A DNA stretch of 64,000 bases from Microbacterium sp. zg-B185 (GTDB lineage Bacteria > Actinomycetota > Actinomycetes > Actinomycetales > Microbacteriaceae): contig NZ_CP126739.1 of NCBI RefSeq assembly GCF_030246885.1, forward strand, positions 1,426,001 through 1,490,000, given 5' to 3'. This document shows positions 16,101 to 24,713 of this stretch, piece by piece. How positions within the stretch are numbered: position 1 is the first letter of the stretch; every line of letters starts with the position of its first letter. Below the pieces are notes generated by a model. It was not told where the DNA came from. It ran no database searches and was given only the letters and a program-made list of their open reading frames with translations. The position numbers and the translations under genes were made by a program.

Positions 16101-16735
16101 AGGATGCCGAGCGCAAGCTCGCACAGCTGGGGCGGGTGAACCCGCTCGCGCTGGAGGAGTACGCCGCTCTGGAACAGCGCCACAAGTTCCTGGTCGAGCA
16201 ATTGGCGGACCTCGCGCAGACCCGCTCGGATCTGCTCACGATCATCGACGAGCTGGACGAGCGGATGCAGACGATCTTCCTGGCGGCGTTCGAGGACACG
16301 AGGGCCGCGTTCGGCGAGGTGTTCCCCATCCTGTTCCCCGGTGGCACCGGCAGCATCAGCCTGACCGACCCGGAGCATCCGCTGACCACGGGCATCGAGG
16401 TCTCGGTGCGCCCGGCGGGCAAGAAGATTGAGCGGCTGTCGCTGCTGTCCGGCGGGGAGCGGTCGTTGGCCGCCGTCGCGCTGCTCGTCGCGATCTTCAT
16501 GGCCCGCCCCAGCCCGTTCTACATCCTCGACGAGGTCGAGGCCGCGCTGGACGACGCGAACCTCGGCCGGCTGCTGGGCGTGTTCGAGCGACTGCGCGAG
16601 AGCAGCCAGCTCATCGTGATCACGCACCAGAAGCGCACGATGGAGATCGCCGACGCGCTGTACGGGGTCTCCATGCGTCAGGACGGGGTGTCGGCGGTCG
16701 TCGGACAGCGCGTCGGCGACCGCGCCGCGAGCTGA
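13187..16735 (+). CDS. smc: Chromosome segregation ATPase SMC
   Basis: Condensin ATPase that compacts and organises the chromosome, acting with ScpA/ScpB; 1182 aa. Layout is canonical. The N-terminal ATPase half has Walker A GPNGSGKSNVVDALAW (about residues 28-43). Two long coiled-coil arms flank a hinge (about 500-640, with GIRGLLGDSVKV and GYETAIAAALG). The C-terminal half has the ABC signature LSGGERSLAAVALL (about 1084) and Walker B FYILDEVEAALDDANL. ATG at 13187 begins the usual MHLKSLTLKGFKSFA. Between mutM and ftsY, as usual in actinobacteria. Confidence 0.97.
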   Translation: MHLKSLTLKGFKSFAQPTTFAFEQGVTCIVGPNGSGKSNVVDALAWVMGEQGAKTLRGGKMEDVIFAGTATRGPLGRAEVQLTIDNGDGALPIDYSEVTISRTLFRNGASEYAINGGVCRLLDVQELLSDSGLGREMHVIVGQGRLDNVLQASPEERRGFVEEAAGILKHRRRKEKTLRKLEAMQANLTRLSDLAGELRRQLKPLGRQAEIAREAATIAAVVRDARARLLADELAGLRSELSAHARSEQERHTERLVLQDQAESLRTRIAALEEQQRSEGVDEARSVAHSLERVQERLRSLYALTGQRLALLGEAADDQGLELTTVSQAMIDDVRAEIEDIAAGLGDAQDAAVQASREVVRSRGELDALDADIAAQSALVSEHDMRLTKLRGSAEAAASALTAVRAGVERQQRALDAALARRAEAEAELAGVDPDLVPEGSAAEYATAYERAQREATDAEAAVGLLRERLHAAERESESLAAQTTALGRALDVRNAAAELVARGGAGIRGLLGDSVKVTPGYETAIAAALGPLAEGVLVDTREDAFTIARTVRGADLGVVDIAIADADSPSPVFPAVAGVVPARDVVTAPDGVLGILSHVVVADDLEAAAAARDALAATDLGAPVTVVTRAGEVYTEYTLRAGSGQGRSRLELAAERDAAAERLSEMVVVADSLREALADDVRGLEDSRRRTKSALASLRAHDAALAAHAEKVNRATVRHEAAIADCDRLAAGLAQAAAAVEEAERAADAAEEHLMRAREAPRPILDASAREGMLAELEAARNTEMRARLDVETLKERVRAGEARVVQLERQRERERAAAAEAARRAVLRRAQREVAAGVAAQLPAVLDSVDRSVSQARVQLASAESARTAVTAELAELRRQETTVRDRLAALTESVHGLELQIHEKRLHVSSLLERVASELGLDENILLSEYGPDQPVPAEARVPPGEEAATGPDPASVPFDRAQQRRRLQDAERKLAQLGRVNPLALEEYAALEQRHKFLVEQLADLAQTRSDLLTIIDELDERMQTIFLAAFEDTRAAFGEVFPILFPGGTGSISLTDPEHPLTTGIEVSVRPAGKKIERLSLLSGGERSLAAVALLVAIFMARPSPFYILDEVEAALDDANLGRLLGVFERLRESSQLIVITHQKRTMEIADALYGVSMRQDGVSAVVGQRVGDRAAS

Positions 16736-16857
16736 GCCGACGCAGCACGACCGGATCCTCGAGCGCACCCGCCTGACGCGTGTCACATCGGCACAGCCCG
16801 CCCGGTCATACCTGGTGAGCGCCGGAGGTCGGCGCCACCGAACGGAGGACGACGGAC

Positions 16858-17619
16858 ATGGCGAAGATCGTTGTGATAGGCGGGACCGGGCTCATCGGGT
16901 CGAAGGTGGTGGCCCAGCTGGCAGAGCAGGGCCACGAGGCGGTCGCGGCGTCACCCAACACGGGGGTCGACACCATCAGCGGCGAGGGGCTGGCCGAAGC
17001 GCTGACCGCGGCGGATGTGGTCGTGGACGTGTCCAACTCGCCCTCGTTCGAGGAGAACGCGGTCCTGCGGTTCTTCACCACCTCGACCGGCAACCTGCTG
17101 GCCGCCGAGCGCGCCGCCGGCGTCGGTCACCACGTCGCGCTGACCATCGTCGGCACCAACCGCCCGCACGTCATCCCGTATTTCCGCGCCAAGGTCGCAC
17201 AGGAGAAGTTGATCCGGGAATCGGGGATGCCCTACTCGCTCGTGCACGCGACGCAGTTCTTCGAATTCCTCCAGAGCATCGCCGACGTCTCGACGGACGG
17301 CGAAACGGTGCGTCTTCCGGGTGCCCTGATCCAGCCGATCGCGGCCGAGGATGTCGCCACCGCGGTCGCGCGCACTGCGGTGGCCGAGCCGCTGAACGCG
17401 GACATCGAGATCGCCGGTCCCGAGGTGTTCGGTCTGGACGAGTTCATCCGCCGCGGACTGGCGTTCCGCGGGGACCCGCGCACCGTCGTGCGCGACGACG
17501 ACGCACAGTACTACGGCGCGAAGATCGACGAGCGGACGCTGCTTCCGGTCGAGGGCGCGCAGCTGTTCCAGACGCGCCTGGCGGACTGGCTCCAGGCCGA
17601 CTCGCCCCGGTCCCGGTGA
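16858..17619 (+). CDS. NmrA-like NAD(P)-binding oxidoreductase/regulator
   Basis: A 253-aa atypical short-chain dehydrogenase. GGTGLIGSKVVAQL is the Rossmann nucleotide-binding motif near residue 8. The usual YxxxK catalytic pair is not obvious (YFRAKVAQEKLI is the nearest), which fits NAD(P)-sensing or isoflavone-reductase-like relatives rather than classical dehydrogenases. Substrate unknown. Good ribosome site GGAGGA before ATG. It is an insertion between smc and ftsY, which are usually adjacent. Confidence 0.75.
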   Translation: MAKIVVIGGTGLIGSKVVAQLAEQGHEAVAASPNTGVDTISGEGLAEALTAADVVVDVSNSPSFEENAVLRFFTTSTGNLLAAERAAGVGHHVALTIVGTNRPHVIPYFRAKVAQEKLIRESGMPYSLVHATQFFEFLQSIADVSTDGETVRLPGALIQPIAAEDVATAVARTAVAEPLNADIEIAGPEVFGLDEFIRRGLAFRGDPRTVVRDDDAQYYGAKIDERTLLPVEGAQLFQTRLADWLQADSPRSR

Positions 17620-17682
17620 ACCGGGCTGCCACGGTTCGCGCGCCGCAGTGGGCGAGGTCCCCGGACCACCGCGGCGTGCTCG

Positions 17683-17688
17683 TAGGCT
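17683..17688 (+). promoter_or_regulatory. Leaderless -10 of ftsY
   Basis: TAGGCT, spacer GTTCGC, then the ftsY ATG at 17695. Confidence 0.5.
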
Positions 17689-17694
17689 GTTCGC

Positions 17695-18564
17695 ATGGCA
17701 GAGAAGTGGTCCCTCGGGGGCGCATTGCGCGGCATGTTCGTCCGTCCGACGATCGATGAGACGACGTGGGAAGACCTTGAGACGGCGCTGCTGACCGCGG
17801 ATTTCGGTCCTGATATCACCGAGCGCATCGTGGCGGAGCTGCGCGGGAAGGTCGAGCGCTACCGCACGACGGACCCGCGCGACCTGCAGCGGATGCTCAA
17901 GGAGACGCTCGAGGAGCACTTCGCGAAGTTCGACACCACCCTGCGTCTGACCGAACGACCCGCCGTCGTGCTCGTGGTGGGGGTGAACGGCGTCGGGAAG
18001 ACCACGACGATCGGGAAGTTCGCGAAGTTCCTGCAGCGATACGGCCGCAGCGTCGTCGTCGGTGCGGCCGACACCTTCCGCGCCGCGGCCGTGGACCAGC
18101 TGGCCACGTGGGCCGAGCGCGGGGGAGCGGCGATCGTGCGTCCGCAGCACGAGGGCCAGGATCCGGCCTCCGTCGCCTTCCAGACCGTCGAGTACGCCAA
18201 GCGCACCGGAACCGAGATCGTGCTCGTGGACACCGCGGGCCGGCTGCACACCAAGGGTGGGCTGATGGACGAGCTCGGCAAGATCCGTCGCGTCATCGAG
18301 AAGCAGGCGCCGATCAGCGAGGTGCTCCTGGTGCTGGATGCGACCACCGGGCAGAACGGTGTCCTGCAGGCCCAGGCGTTCCTGGAGCACGCCGGCGTCA
18401 CCGGGCTTGTCCTGACGAAGCTGGACGGGTCGGCGCGGGGCGGATTCGTGCTCGCGGTGCAGGAGCGCACCGGCATCCCGGTGAAGCTGCTCGGCCAGGG
18501 CGAGGGGATCGGCGATCTGACCGGATTCACGCCGCACGTGTTCGCCGCTGCCCTCGTGGACTGA
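17695..18564 (+). CDS. ftsY: Signal recognition particle receptor FtsY
   Basis: SRP GTPase receptor that docks ribosome-SRP complexes at the membrane; 289 aa. The N domain (about 1-85) leads into the G domain with GVNGVGKTTTIGKFA near residue 95, DTFRAAAVDQL, DTAGRLHTKG and TKLDGSARGG. The protein consists of the NG core alone: it starts at AEKWSLGGALRGMF with no acidic or membrane-binding A domain. This is shorter than the roughly 400-aa mycobacterial and streptomycete versions. Membrane binding would depend on the N-terminal amphipathic segment. Confidence 0.95.
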   Translation: MAEKWSLGGALRGMFVRPTIDETTWEDLETALLTADFGPDITERIVAELRGKVERYRTTDPRDLQRMLKETLEEHFAKFDTTLRLTERPAVVLVVGVNGVGKTTTIGKFAKFLQRYGRSVVVGAADTFRAAAVDQLATWAERGGAAIVRPQHEGQDPASVAFQTVEYAKRTGTEIVLVDTAGRLHTKGGLMDELGKIRRVIEKQAPISEVLLVLDATTGQNGVLQAQAFLEHAGVTGLVLTKLDGSARGGFVLAVQERTGIPVKLLGQGEGIGDLTGFTPHVFAAALVD

Positions 18565-18648
18565 CCCGGACGCCCGATATCGGCCGCGAACCTCACGGCT
18601 CGCCGCGGCGGGATAGCGCCGATGCCCGCGTGCTGGTTTCATGGGGAT

Positions 18649-19149
18649 ATGGCGATTGAGCACGATTACTTCGGACTCCTGGAGTCCGGCCCGGACGGGT
18701 CGATCTTCTGGTCCGAGAACGTCGATCTCGGGGATCAGACGGTGACCGTCGATCTCACCGCGCCCGACCAGGACGACGTGTCCGAGGCCGCCCTGGACGT
18801 CGCGGCGAGCCTGATCTCATCGATAGAGTCCATCGACCACACGGCGCGCAACGCGATGGTGTCCGAGCTTGATGACCGCACCAGTGAGGTGATCGAGTAC
18901 ATCCTCCATCAGCAGGAGACCCTCGGCGACGACCTCGAAGAGCTGCTGGTGGACATCTCCGGCGACACCCAGGTCGATGTGATCCGCTCCCTGCAGCTGA
19001 TGAGCATGACGATCCTCGCCGACGAGCACGGCGGTGCGGATCCGTTCGCGGTGCTCGAATACGCACTGGACCCGGATGCCACCGACGACGTCATCCTGGT
19101 CAACCTGGACTCGGACGGCGCCGTTCTGTCGGTCACCAGCGCCGACTGA
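18649..19149 (+). CDS. DUF2004-family protein
   Basis: An acidic 166-aa soluble protein of unknown function, resembling the DUF2004 family. The N-terminus contains HDYFGLLESG and VDLGDQTVTVDL, and the middle is a predicted helical segment with IEYILHQQETLGDDLEELL. No catalytic motif visible. ATG at 18649 is preferred over an upstream ATG at 18622, which would add a short unrelated stretch. Sits between ftsY and convergent lipA. Confidence 0.65.
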   Translation: MAIEHDYFGLLESGPDGSIFWSENVDLGDQTVTVDLTAPDQDDVSEAALDVAASLISSIESIDHTARNAMVSELDDRTSEVIEYILHQQETLGDDLEELLVDISGDTQVDVIRSLQLMSMTILADEHGGADPFAVLEYALDPDATDDVILVNLDSDGAVLSVTSAD

Positions 19150-19183
19150 GGCGGCCCCGCCGCTGCCGTGGCGCGCGGCCTCA
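19147..19183. terminator. Inverted repeat spanning both stop codons of a convergent pair
   Basis: TGAGGC (19147-19152, containing the DUF2004 stop) pairs with GCCTCA (19178-19183, containing the lipA stop on the minus strand). No U-tract. Candidate bidirectional terminator; low confidence because TGA/TCA match trivially and only three further bases extend the stem. Confidence 0.3.
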
Positions 19184-20218
19184 CACCGCCTGGGCGAACG
19201 TCAGCCCCTCATCGGCGATGTCCCGCGCCAGGTGCGCCAGCTCCTGCGGAATGTCCCGCCCCTTCGAGATCATCGACTGCGCCCACAGCCGCCCCGCCCG
19301 ATACGACGAGCGCACCAGCGGGCCGGCCAGGACGCCGAGGAAGCCGATGCGCTCGGCCTCCTGCTTGAACTGGACGAACTCCTGGGGCTTGACCCACCGG
19401 TCCACCGGCAGGTGACGCGGCGACGGGCGCAGATACTGCGTGATGGTGATGATGTCCGTGCCCGCATCGTGCAGGTCCTGCAGCGCCTGCACCACCTCGG
19501 TGGGCTCCTCACCCATCCCGAGGATCAGGTTCGACTTGGTGATGAGGCCGAAATCGCGGGCCCGCGTGAGCACGTCCAGCGAGCGCTCGTAGCGGAACGC
19601 CGGGCGGATGCGCTTGAAGATGCGCGGGACCGTCTCGACGTTGTGCGCGAACACCTCGGGCCGTGACTCGAACACGACGCGCAGCAGCTCGGGATCGCCG
19701 GAGAAGTCCGTGGCGAGGATCTCGACGCCGGTGCCCGGATTGTCGGCGTGGATGCGGCGCACCGTCTCGGCGTGCAGCCAGGCGCCCTCATCCGGAAGAT
19801 CATCGCGCGCCACGCCGGTCACCGTGGCGTAGCGCAGCTGCATCTTCTGCACGCTCTCGGCGACCCGCCGCGGCTCGTCCCTGTCGTAATCGGCGGGCTT
19901 GCCGGTGTCGATCTGGCAGAAGTCGCAGCGGCGCGTGCACTGCGACCCGCCGATCAGGAAGGTCGCCTCCCGGTCCTCCCAGCACTCGTAGATGTTGGGG
20001 CAGCCGGCCTCCTGGCACACGGTGTGCAGACCCTCGTCCTTGACCAGGGAGTGCAGCGCGGTGTACTCGGGGCCCAACTTGGCCCGGGTCTTGATCCACT
20101 CCGGCTTCCGCTCGATCGGCGTCTGCGCGTTGCGCACCTCCAGCCGCAGCAGCTTCCGGCCGCCCGGCGCGGAGGCGGGAGCGGCGGCGCCGGCGCCGCC
20201 CGTCGCGCACCCGCTCAT
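19181..20218 (-). CDS. lipA: Lipoyl synthase
   Basis: Radical-SAM enzyme inserting two sulfurs into protein-bound octanoyl groups; 345 aa. Both iron-sulfur sites are visible. [12 protein letters not shown] (CxxxxCxxxxxC) holds the auxiliary, sacrificial 4Fe-4S cluster, and CTRRCDFC (CxxxCxxC) the radical-SAM cluster. [14 protein letters not shown] and the C-terminal RSSYRAG motif are typical. The start overlaps the lipB stop by 4 bp (ATGA), so they form a coupled lipB-lipA operon. Supplies lipoate to 2-oxoacid dehydrogenases and the glycine cleavage system. Confidence 0.96.
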   Translation of the reverse strand: MSGCATGGAGAAAPASAPGGRKLLRLEVRNAQTPIERKPEWIKTRAKLGPEYTALHSLVKDEGLHTVCQEAGCPNIYECWEDREATFLIGGSQCTRRCDFCQIDTGKPADYDRDEPRRVAESVQKMQLRYATVTGVARDDLPDEGAWLHAETVRRIHADNPGTGVEILATDFSGDPELLRVVFESRPEVFAHNVETVPRIFKRIRPAFRYERSLDVLTRARDFGLITKSNLILGMGEEPTEVVQALQDLHDAGTDIITITQYLRPSPRHLPVDRWVKPQEFVQFKQEAERIGFLGVLAGPLVRSSYRAGRLWAQSMISKGRDIPQELAHLARDIADEGLTFAQAV

Positions 20219-20853
20219 GCGAGCACCCCCGAGTACTCGGCAGCGAAGACCGCCGCGATCGAGTCCGCGATATCGGCCGGCGCGACGTCGCCGCCGACCA
20301 CCTCTCTGACGGTGGTGACCCCGGCATCGGTGATGCCGCACGGGATGATGCCGCGGAATCCGGCAAGGGTGTTGTCGCAGTTGACCGCGAAGCCGTGCAT
20401 CGTGACGCCCTTCTCCACACGCACCCCGATCGCCGCGATCTTGTCCTCGGACAGCGGTCGGCCCACCCACACCCCGCTGCGGCCTTCGACGCGGTGTCCC
20501 GCGACACCGTGCAGGCGCAGCGCATCGATCAGCAGCCGCTCCAGCCGTCGGACGTGGGCGACGACGTCGACGGGCTCGGGCAGCCGCACGATCGGGTATC
20601 CGACGAGCTGTCCGGGTCCGTGCCAGGTGATCTTGCCGCCGCGGTCCACGTCGATGACCGGGGTCCCGTCGGTGGGCCGTTCGTGCGCCTGCGTGCGCCG
20701 TCCGGCGGTGAAGACGGCCTCGTGCTCGAGCAGCAGCAGCGTGTCGGGTCGGTCGCCGGAGACCACCTCGGCGTGGACGCGCCGCTGCAGCTCCCAGCCC
20801 TCGTGGTAGGGCACGTAGTGGGGGGCCAGGCCGGCGGTGATGACATCGAGCAT
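20215..20853 (-). CDS. lipB: Octanoyl-[acyl-carrier-protein]:protein N-octanoyltransferase
   Basis: Moves octanoate from ACP to lipoyl domains, the step before LipA; 212 aa. [27 protein letters not shown] and [18 protein letters not shown] carry the family signature, with the acyl-accepting Cys in [12 protein letters not shown] and the catalytic Lys in [11 protein letters not shown] at 20853 has the ribosome site AAGGGA; upstream in-frame sequence is shadow coding. First gene of lipB-lipA, divergent from a TetR-type regulator that could be tested as its regulator. Confidence 0.95.
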   Translation of the reverse strand: MLDVITAGLAPHYVPYHEGWELQRRVHAEVVSGDRPDTLLLLEHEAVFTAGRRTQAHERPTDGTPVIDVDRGGKITWHGPGQLVGYPIVRLPEPVDVVAHVRRLERLLIDALRLHGVAGHRVEGRSGVWVGRPLSEDKIAAIGVRVEKGVTMHGFAVNCDNTLAGFRGIIPCGITDAGVTTVREVVGGDVAPADIADSIAAVFAAEYSGVLA

Positions 20854-20921
20854 GTGGATCCCTTCGCAGAGCGTTGTTGCACTCGGTACAAATACTACGC
20901 TCAGGTAAACCGTACAGTGGG
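20854..20921. promoter_or_regulatory. Divergent promoter region between lipB and tetR-VOC
   Basis: This 68-bp stretch is AT-richer than its surroundings. On the plus strand TACAGT (20913-20918) lies 6 nt before the ATG at 20925. On the minus strand TAGTAT (20892-20897) is a possible -10 for lipB. No convincing palindromic operator found; only weak CGGTAC/CCGTAC similarity. Confidence 0.4.
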
Positions 20922-20924
20922 ATG

Positions 20925-21932
20925 ATGAACGCCGATTCGCGGACCGGCCGGCCGCGCGCCTCTTCGCGCGAGACCCTCGCCGAAGCCGCCTGCGAGCTCT
21001 TCCTCGAGCAGGGGTACGACGCGACATCGATCGCGGACATCGCGCAGCGGGCAGGTGTCAGCAGATCCAGCTTCTTCAACTACTTCGCCTCCAAGGGCGA
21101 CATCCTCTGGTCCGGTCTGGACGAGCGCGTCGCGCAGCTGCAGGTGCGCCTCGCGGAGGATCAGACCGCCGACGCCGCGGCCGATGCGCGCGCGGCCACG
21201 GCTGCGATCGCCGCGGATTTCGCGCCGGACAGTCTTGCGCTGGCACTGGTCAACGCCGATGCCATGGGACTGGCCGACGAGCTGGAGCGCGAGGCGTCGC
21301 TGCGCCGGTCACGGATCGCCCGGACCGTGTCGGACCGGCTGCGGCGCTCCGGCGCGGACCGCCTGCACGCCGAGGTGCTCGGCGCCGCGTTCGGCGGTGC
21401 CGTGCTGGCGGCGCTGCACGTGTGGGCGGACGACGGAGCCGGGCGCACGCCCCTGCCCCGCATCCTCGCCGCGGCCCTGGATGCCGTCCGCGGCGTGACC
21501 GCGGGCGCGCCCGGCACGGTGCGACAACTGCGCGTCGTCGTCGAGGCCGCCGATTACGATTCCGCCCTGCGGTTCTACCGCGACGAGGTGGGGATGCCCG
21601 AGCGGGAGGCGTACCAGGGTGACGGCGATGCCCGGGTCGTCATCCTGGGTGCCGGTGAGGCGACCCTCGAGCTGGCCAACGCCGCTCAGGTGTCCCTGAT
21701 CGATCGGGTCGAGACCGACGGTGGTTCCAGCGACCGGGTTCGCCTCGCGCTCGAGGTCGAGGACACCGCCGCGACGGTCGAGCGGCTGGTGCGGGCCGGG
21801 GCCCGGGTGGAGGCCTCCGCGCGGGAGACCCCGTGGCGATCCGTCAACGCGCGTCTGCGGGGCCCGGCCGACCTGCAGATCACGATCTTCCAGGAGCTCG
21901 GCGAAGATCGAACCGCCGGTCGCCTCGCGTAA
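20925..21932 (+). CDS. TetR-family regulator fused to a VOC (glyoxalase/bleomycin-resistance) domain
   Basis: A 335-aa protein with two parts. Residues about 10-60 form a TetR helix-turn-helix ([37 protein letters not shown]), followed by a helical C-terminal half with a dimerisation region to about 190. Residues about 198-325 form a VOC fold ([19 protein letters not shown], with the repeated beta-alpha-beta-beta-beta half ending in [10 protein letters not shown]). The VOC part may act as a ligand sensor or a metal-free binding protein. The ATG at 20925 fits the -10 spacing; the preceding ATG at 20922 is also possible. Confidence 0.85.
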   Translation: MNADSRTGRPRASSRETLAEAACELFLEQGYDATSIADIAQRAGVSRSSFFNYFASKGDILWSGLDERVAQLQVRLAEDQTADAAADARAATAAIAADFAPDSLALALVNADAMGLADELEREASLRRSRIARTVSDRLRRSGADRLHAEVLGAAFGGAVLAALHVWADDGAGRTPLPRILAAALDAVRGVTAGAPGTVRQLRVVVEAADYDSALRFYRDEVGMPEREAYQGDGDARVVILGAGEATLELANAAQVSLIDRVETDGGSSDRVRLALEVEDTAATVERLVRAGARVEASARETPWRSVNARLRGPADLQITIFQELGEDRTAGRLA

Positions 21933-21935
21933 ACT
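21930..21935 (+). promoter_or_regulatory. -10 of ffh overlapping the upstream stop codon
   Basis: TAAACT; its TAA is the stop codon of the tetR-VOC gene. It lies 9 nt before the ffh ATG at 21945. Confidence 0.4.
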
Positions 21936-21944
21936 CGAGGGACT

Positions 21945-23501
21945 ATGGCAACCTTCGGCACGCTCTCAGATCGCCTCACCGACACCTTCCGGAACCTCCG
22001 CACGAAGGGCAAGCTGAGCCCCGCGGACGTGGACGGAACGGTCCGGGAGATCCGCCGCGCCCTGCTGGATGCGGACGTGGCCCTGCCCGTGGTGAAGGAC
22101 TTCACCGCCAAGGTGCGCGAGCGGGCGCTGGGCGACGAGGTCAGCAAGGCGCTGAACCCGGCCCAGCAGGTCGTGCAGATCGTCAACGAGGAGCTCGTCG
22201 GGATCCTCGGTGGACAGCAGCGCCGACTGCAGTTCGCCAAGACGCCGCCGACGGTCATCATGCTCGCCGGGCTGCAGGGCTCGGGCAAGACCACGTTCGC
22301 CGGCAAGCTCGCCAAGATGCTGGAGAAGGAAGGCCACACTCCGCTGCTGATCGCCGCGGACCTGCAGCGTCCGAACGCGGTGAACCAGCTGCAGGTCGTC
22401 GCCGGCCAGGCCGGCGCGGCGATCTACGCACCCGAGCCGGGCAACGGCGTCGGCGATCCGGTCAAGGTCGCTCGCGACGGCGTCGAGGTGGCGCGGCGCC
22501 AACAGCACGACGTCGTGATCATCGACACCGCCGGACGACTCGGTGTGGACGCGGAGATGATGAAGCAGGCCTCCGACATCCGCAAGGCGACCGACCCGGA
22601 CGAGGTGCTGTTCGTCATCGACGCGCTGACCGGTCAGGATGCGGTCAACACGGCCAAGGCGTTCCAGGCGGGTGTGGACTTCACCGGCGTGGTGCTGTCC
22701 AAGCTGGACGGCGACTCGCGCGGTGGTGCGGCGCTGTCCGTGGCATCCGTCACCGGACGCCCGATCATCTACGCGTCCACCGGCGAGGGGCTGGACGACC
22801 TGGAGCCGTTCCACCCGGACCGCATGGCCTCGCGGATCCTCGACCTCGGCGACATCCTGACCCTCATCGAGCAGGCGCAGCAGGCCTTCGACGAGGAAGA
22901 GGCCATGAAGATGGCCGAGAAGCTGGCCACGGACAGCTTCACCCTCGAGGACTTCCTCGACCAGATGCAGCAGCTCAAGAAGATGGGCTCGATGAAGAAG
23001 ATGCTGGGGATGCTCCCCGGCATGGGCAACATGAAGCAGCAGCTCGATGAGTTCGACGAGAAGGACCTCGGCCGCACCGAAGCCATCATCCGCTCGATGA
23101 CGCCCATCGAACGCCGCAACCCCAAGGTGCTCAACGGGTCGCGCCGGCTGCGCATCGCCCGCGGCTCGGGCATGACCGTGACCGATGTCAACGCGCTGGT
23201 GAACCGGTTCGAGCAGGCGGCCAAGATGATGAAGACCGTCGCACGCGGCGGCACCCCGAACATCCCGGGCATGGGCCCCATCCCCGGCACCCGCCCGGGC
23301 GCGTCGGCCAAGCGCGGCAAGCAGCAGAAGGCGAAGGGTTCCCGGTCCGGAAACCCGGCCAAGCGCGCCGCCGAGAACGCCGGCATCGCGGCATCCACCC
23401 CCGCCGAGCCCACGGGTTCGGGATTCGGGCTGGGCGGGGCCAAGGGCGCCCCGAGCGAAGCCGAGCTGGCCCAACTGCAGAAGCTCCTCGGCCGCGGGTA
23501 G
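21945..23501 (+). CDS. ffh: Signal recognition particle protein Ffh
   Basis: GTPase subunit of SRP that binds signal peptides and 4.5S RNA; 518 aa. The N domain precedes G-domain motifs GLQGSGKTTFAGKLA (about residue 108), DTAGRLGVD and LSKLDGDSRGGAAL. The Met-rich M domain (about 310-440) includes MKKMLGMLPGMGNMKQQL and the RNA-binding RRLRIARGSGMTVTDVN. The final 80 residues are a Pro/Gly/Lys-rich low-complexity tail, common in actinobacteria. Confidence 0.96.
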   Translation: MATFGTLSDRLTDTFRNLRTKGKLSPADVDGTVREIRRALLDADVALPVVKDFTAKVRERALGDEVSKALNPAQQVVQIVNEELVGILGGQQRRLQFAKTPPTVIMLAGLQGSGKTTFAGKLAKMLEKEGHTPLLIAADLQRPNAVNQLQVVAGQAGAAIYAPEPGNGVGDPVKVARDGVEVARRQQHDVVIIDTAGRLGVDAEMMKQASDIRKATDPDEVLFVIDALTGQDAVNTAKAFQAGVDFTGVVLSKLDGDSRGGAALSVASVTGRPIIYASTGEGLDDLEPFHPDRMASRILDLGDILTLIEQAQQAFDEEEAMKMAEKLATDSFTLEDFLDQMQQLKKMGSMKKMLGMLPGMGNMKQQLDEFDEKDLGRTEAIIRSMTPIERRNPKVLNGSRRLRIARGSGMTVTDVNALVNRFEQAAKMMKTVARGGTPNIPGMGPIPGTRPGASAKRGKQQKAKGSRSGNPAKRAAENAGIAASTPAEPTGSGFGLGGAKGAPSEAELAQLQKLLGRG

Positions 23502-23538
23502 TCAGTCGTACCAGCGCGCGCCTGCGCGTGCCCTCACC

Positions 23539-23551
23539 GAGCCGCGGGCTC
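23539..23551. terminator. Short hairpin between convergent ffh and the ligase gene
   Basis: GAGCC-GCG-GGCTC, perfect 5-bp stem, overlapping the stop codon of the minus-strand gene. No U-tract. Confidence 0.3.
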
Positions 23552-24713
23552 AGCGGCGCAGCGAGGCCAGGTGCTCGCGCAGCGTGGGACCGGCGCGGAA
23601 CTCGCGGATCAGATGCTGCACGACCTCCCGCAGGTCTCCGTCTGCGGCATCCGCCACCAGAGCCTGGCGCGCGTAGCTGGCGCCCTGCGTCATGATCGCC
23701 TCCAGGCCGGTGAACTCCCGTGCGCATTTGAGCTCGACGGCGATGTCCTCCAGCTCCGCCATCGTCTCGCGCAGATGGTCGAGGACCGGACGCTGCGTCC
23801 CCGCGCTGTCCACGATGATCCGCGCATCCAGGCCGTAGCGCGCGGCGCGCCACTTGTTCTCGCGCACGAACCACGGCTGGATCGACGGCAACTCGCGTCC
23901 TTCGTCCAGCTCGCGCGAGAAGTGCTCGACCAGCACCTGCACCAGCGAGGCCACCGCCGCCAGTTCCGGAAGGGTCGACATGCCGTCGCACGCGCGCACC
24001 TCGATCGTCCCCCAGCGGGGAGCCGGGCGGATGTCCCAGCGCACCTCGGTCGCATCGGCGATGACGCCGGTGGTGACCATGTCGTGCAGGTAGGCCTCGA
24101 ACTGCGCCCAGTCCTGCAGCGGCCAGGGCAGTCCCGCGGTGGGAAGCTGCTGGAAGACCAGGGACCGGTTCGACGCGTAGCCGGTGCGCTCGCCGGCCCA
24201 GAACGGGCTGGACGCGGACAGCGCCTGGAGGTGCGGCAGGTACACCGCGAGGGCGTTGATGATCGGGAAGACCTTGTTCACGTCCTCCACGCCGACGTGG
24301 ACGTGGATGCCCCAGATCATCATGTTCCGCCCCCACCACTGGGTGCGCTCGATGAGCTTGTGGTACCGGGTCTTGTCGGTGACCTGCTGGTCGTACCACT
24401 GCGCGAACGGGTGACTCCCCGCGCACAGGAGCTCGACCTCCATGGGATTGGTCACGGTGCGGATCGCGGCGATCGCATCCGCGATGTCGTCCACCGCCGC
24501 GGCGACCGTGCTTCCGATTCCGCTGGTCACCTCGACCGTGTTGGTCAGCAGCTCCCCGGTCACCGTGTAGCGCTCCAGCGCCGTGCTCTCCTCGAGCGCG
24601 GCGATCAGCTCCGGCGCGCGGGGGACCAGGTCGCCGCTCTCACCGTCGGCCAGCATCAGCTCCCACTCCAGGCCCACCGACGAGCGGGAGGAGGTCGCGA
24701 AGGGCACCGTCAT
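23550..24713 (-). CDS. Glutamate--cysteine ligase-like carboxylate-amine ligase (YbdK/GCS2 family)
   Basis: A 387-aa GCS2-family ligase. VGLEWELMLAD is the N-terminal signature, IHVHVGVEDVNK carries the metal-binding His cluster, FVRENKWRAARYGL is the conserved C-terminal motif, and CDGMSTLPELAAVASLV follows the EVR active-site strand. Members make gamma-glutamyl-amine bonds with weak glutamate-cysteine ligase activity. Actinobacteria mostly use mycothiol, so the physiological product is uncertain. A CAAACT hexamer 6 nt before the ATG (24713) suggests leaderless transcription. It separates ffh from rpsP. Confidence 0.85.
   Translation of the reverse strand: MTVPFATSSRSSVGLEWELMLADGESGDLVPRAPELIAALEESTALERYTVTGELLTNTVEVTSGIGSTVAAAVDDIADAIAAIRTVTNPMEVELLCAGSHPFAQWYDQQVTDKTRYHKLIERTQWWGRNMMIWGIHVHVGVEDVNKVFPIINALAVYLPHLQALSASSPFWAGERTGYASNRSLVFQQLPTAGLPWPLQDWAQFEAYLHDMVTTGVIADATEVRWDIRPAPRWGTIEVRACDGMSTLPELAAVASLVQVLVEHFSRELDEGRELPSIQPWFVRENKWRAARYGLDARIIVDSAGTQRPVLDHLRETMAELEDIAVELKCAREFTGLEAIMTQGASYARQALVADAADGDLREVVQHLIREFRAGPTLREHLASLRR

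Noticed and set aside
20881..20921. Palindromic operator for the TetR-VOC protein
   Set aside because: CGGTAC and CCGTAC elements are only similar, not reverse complements; no convincing inverted repeat.
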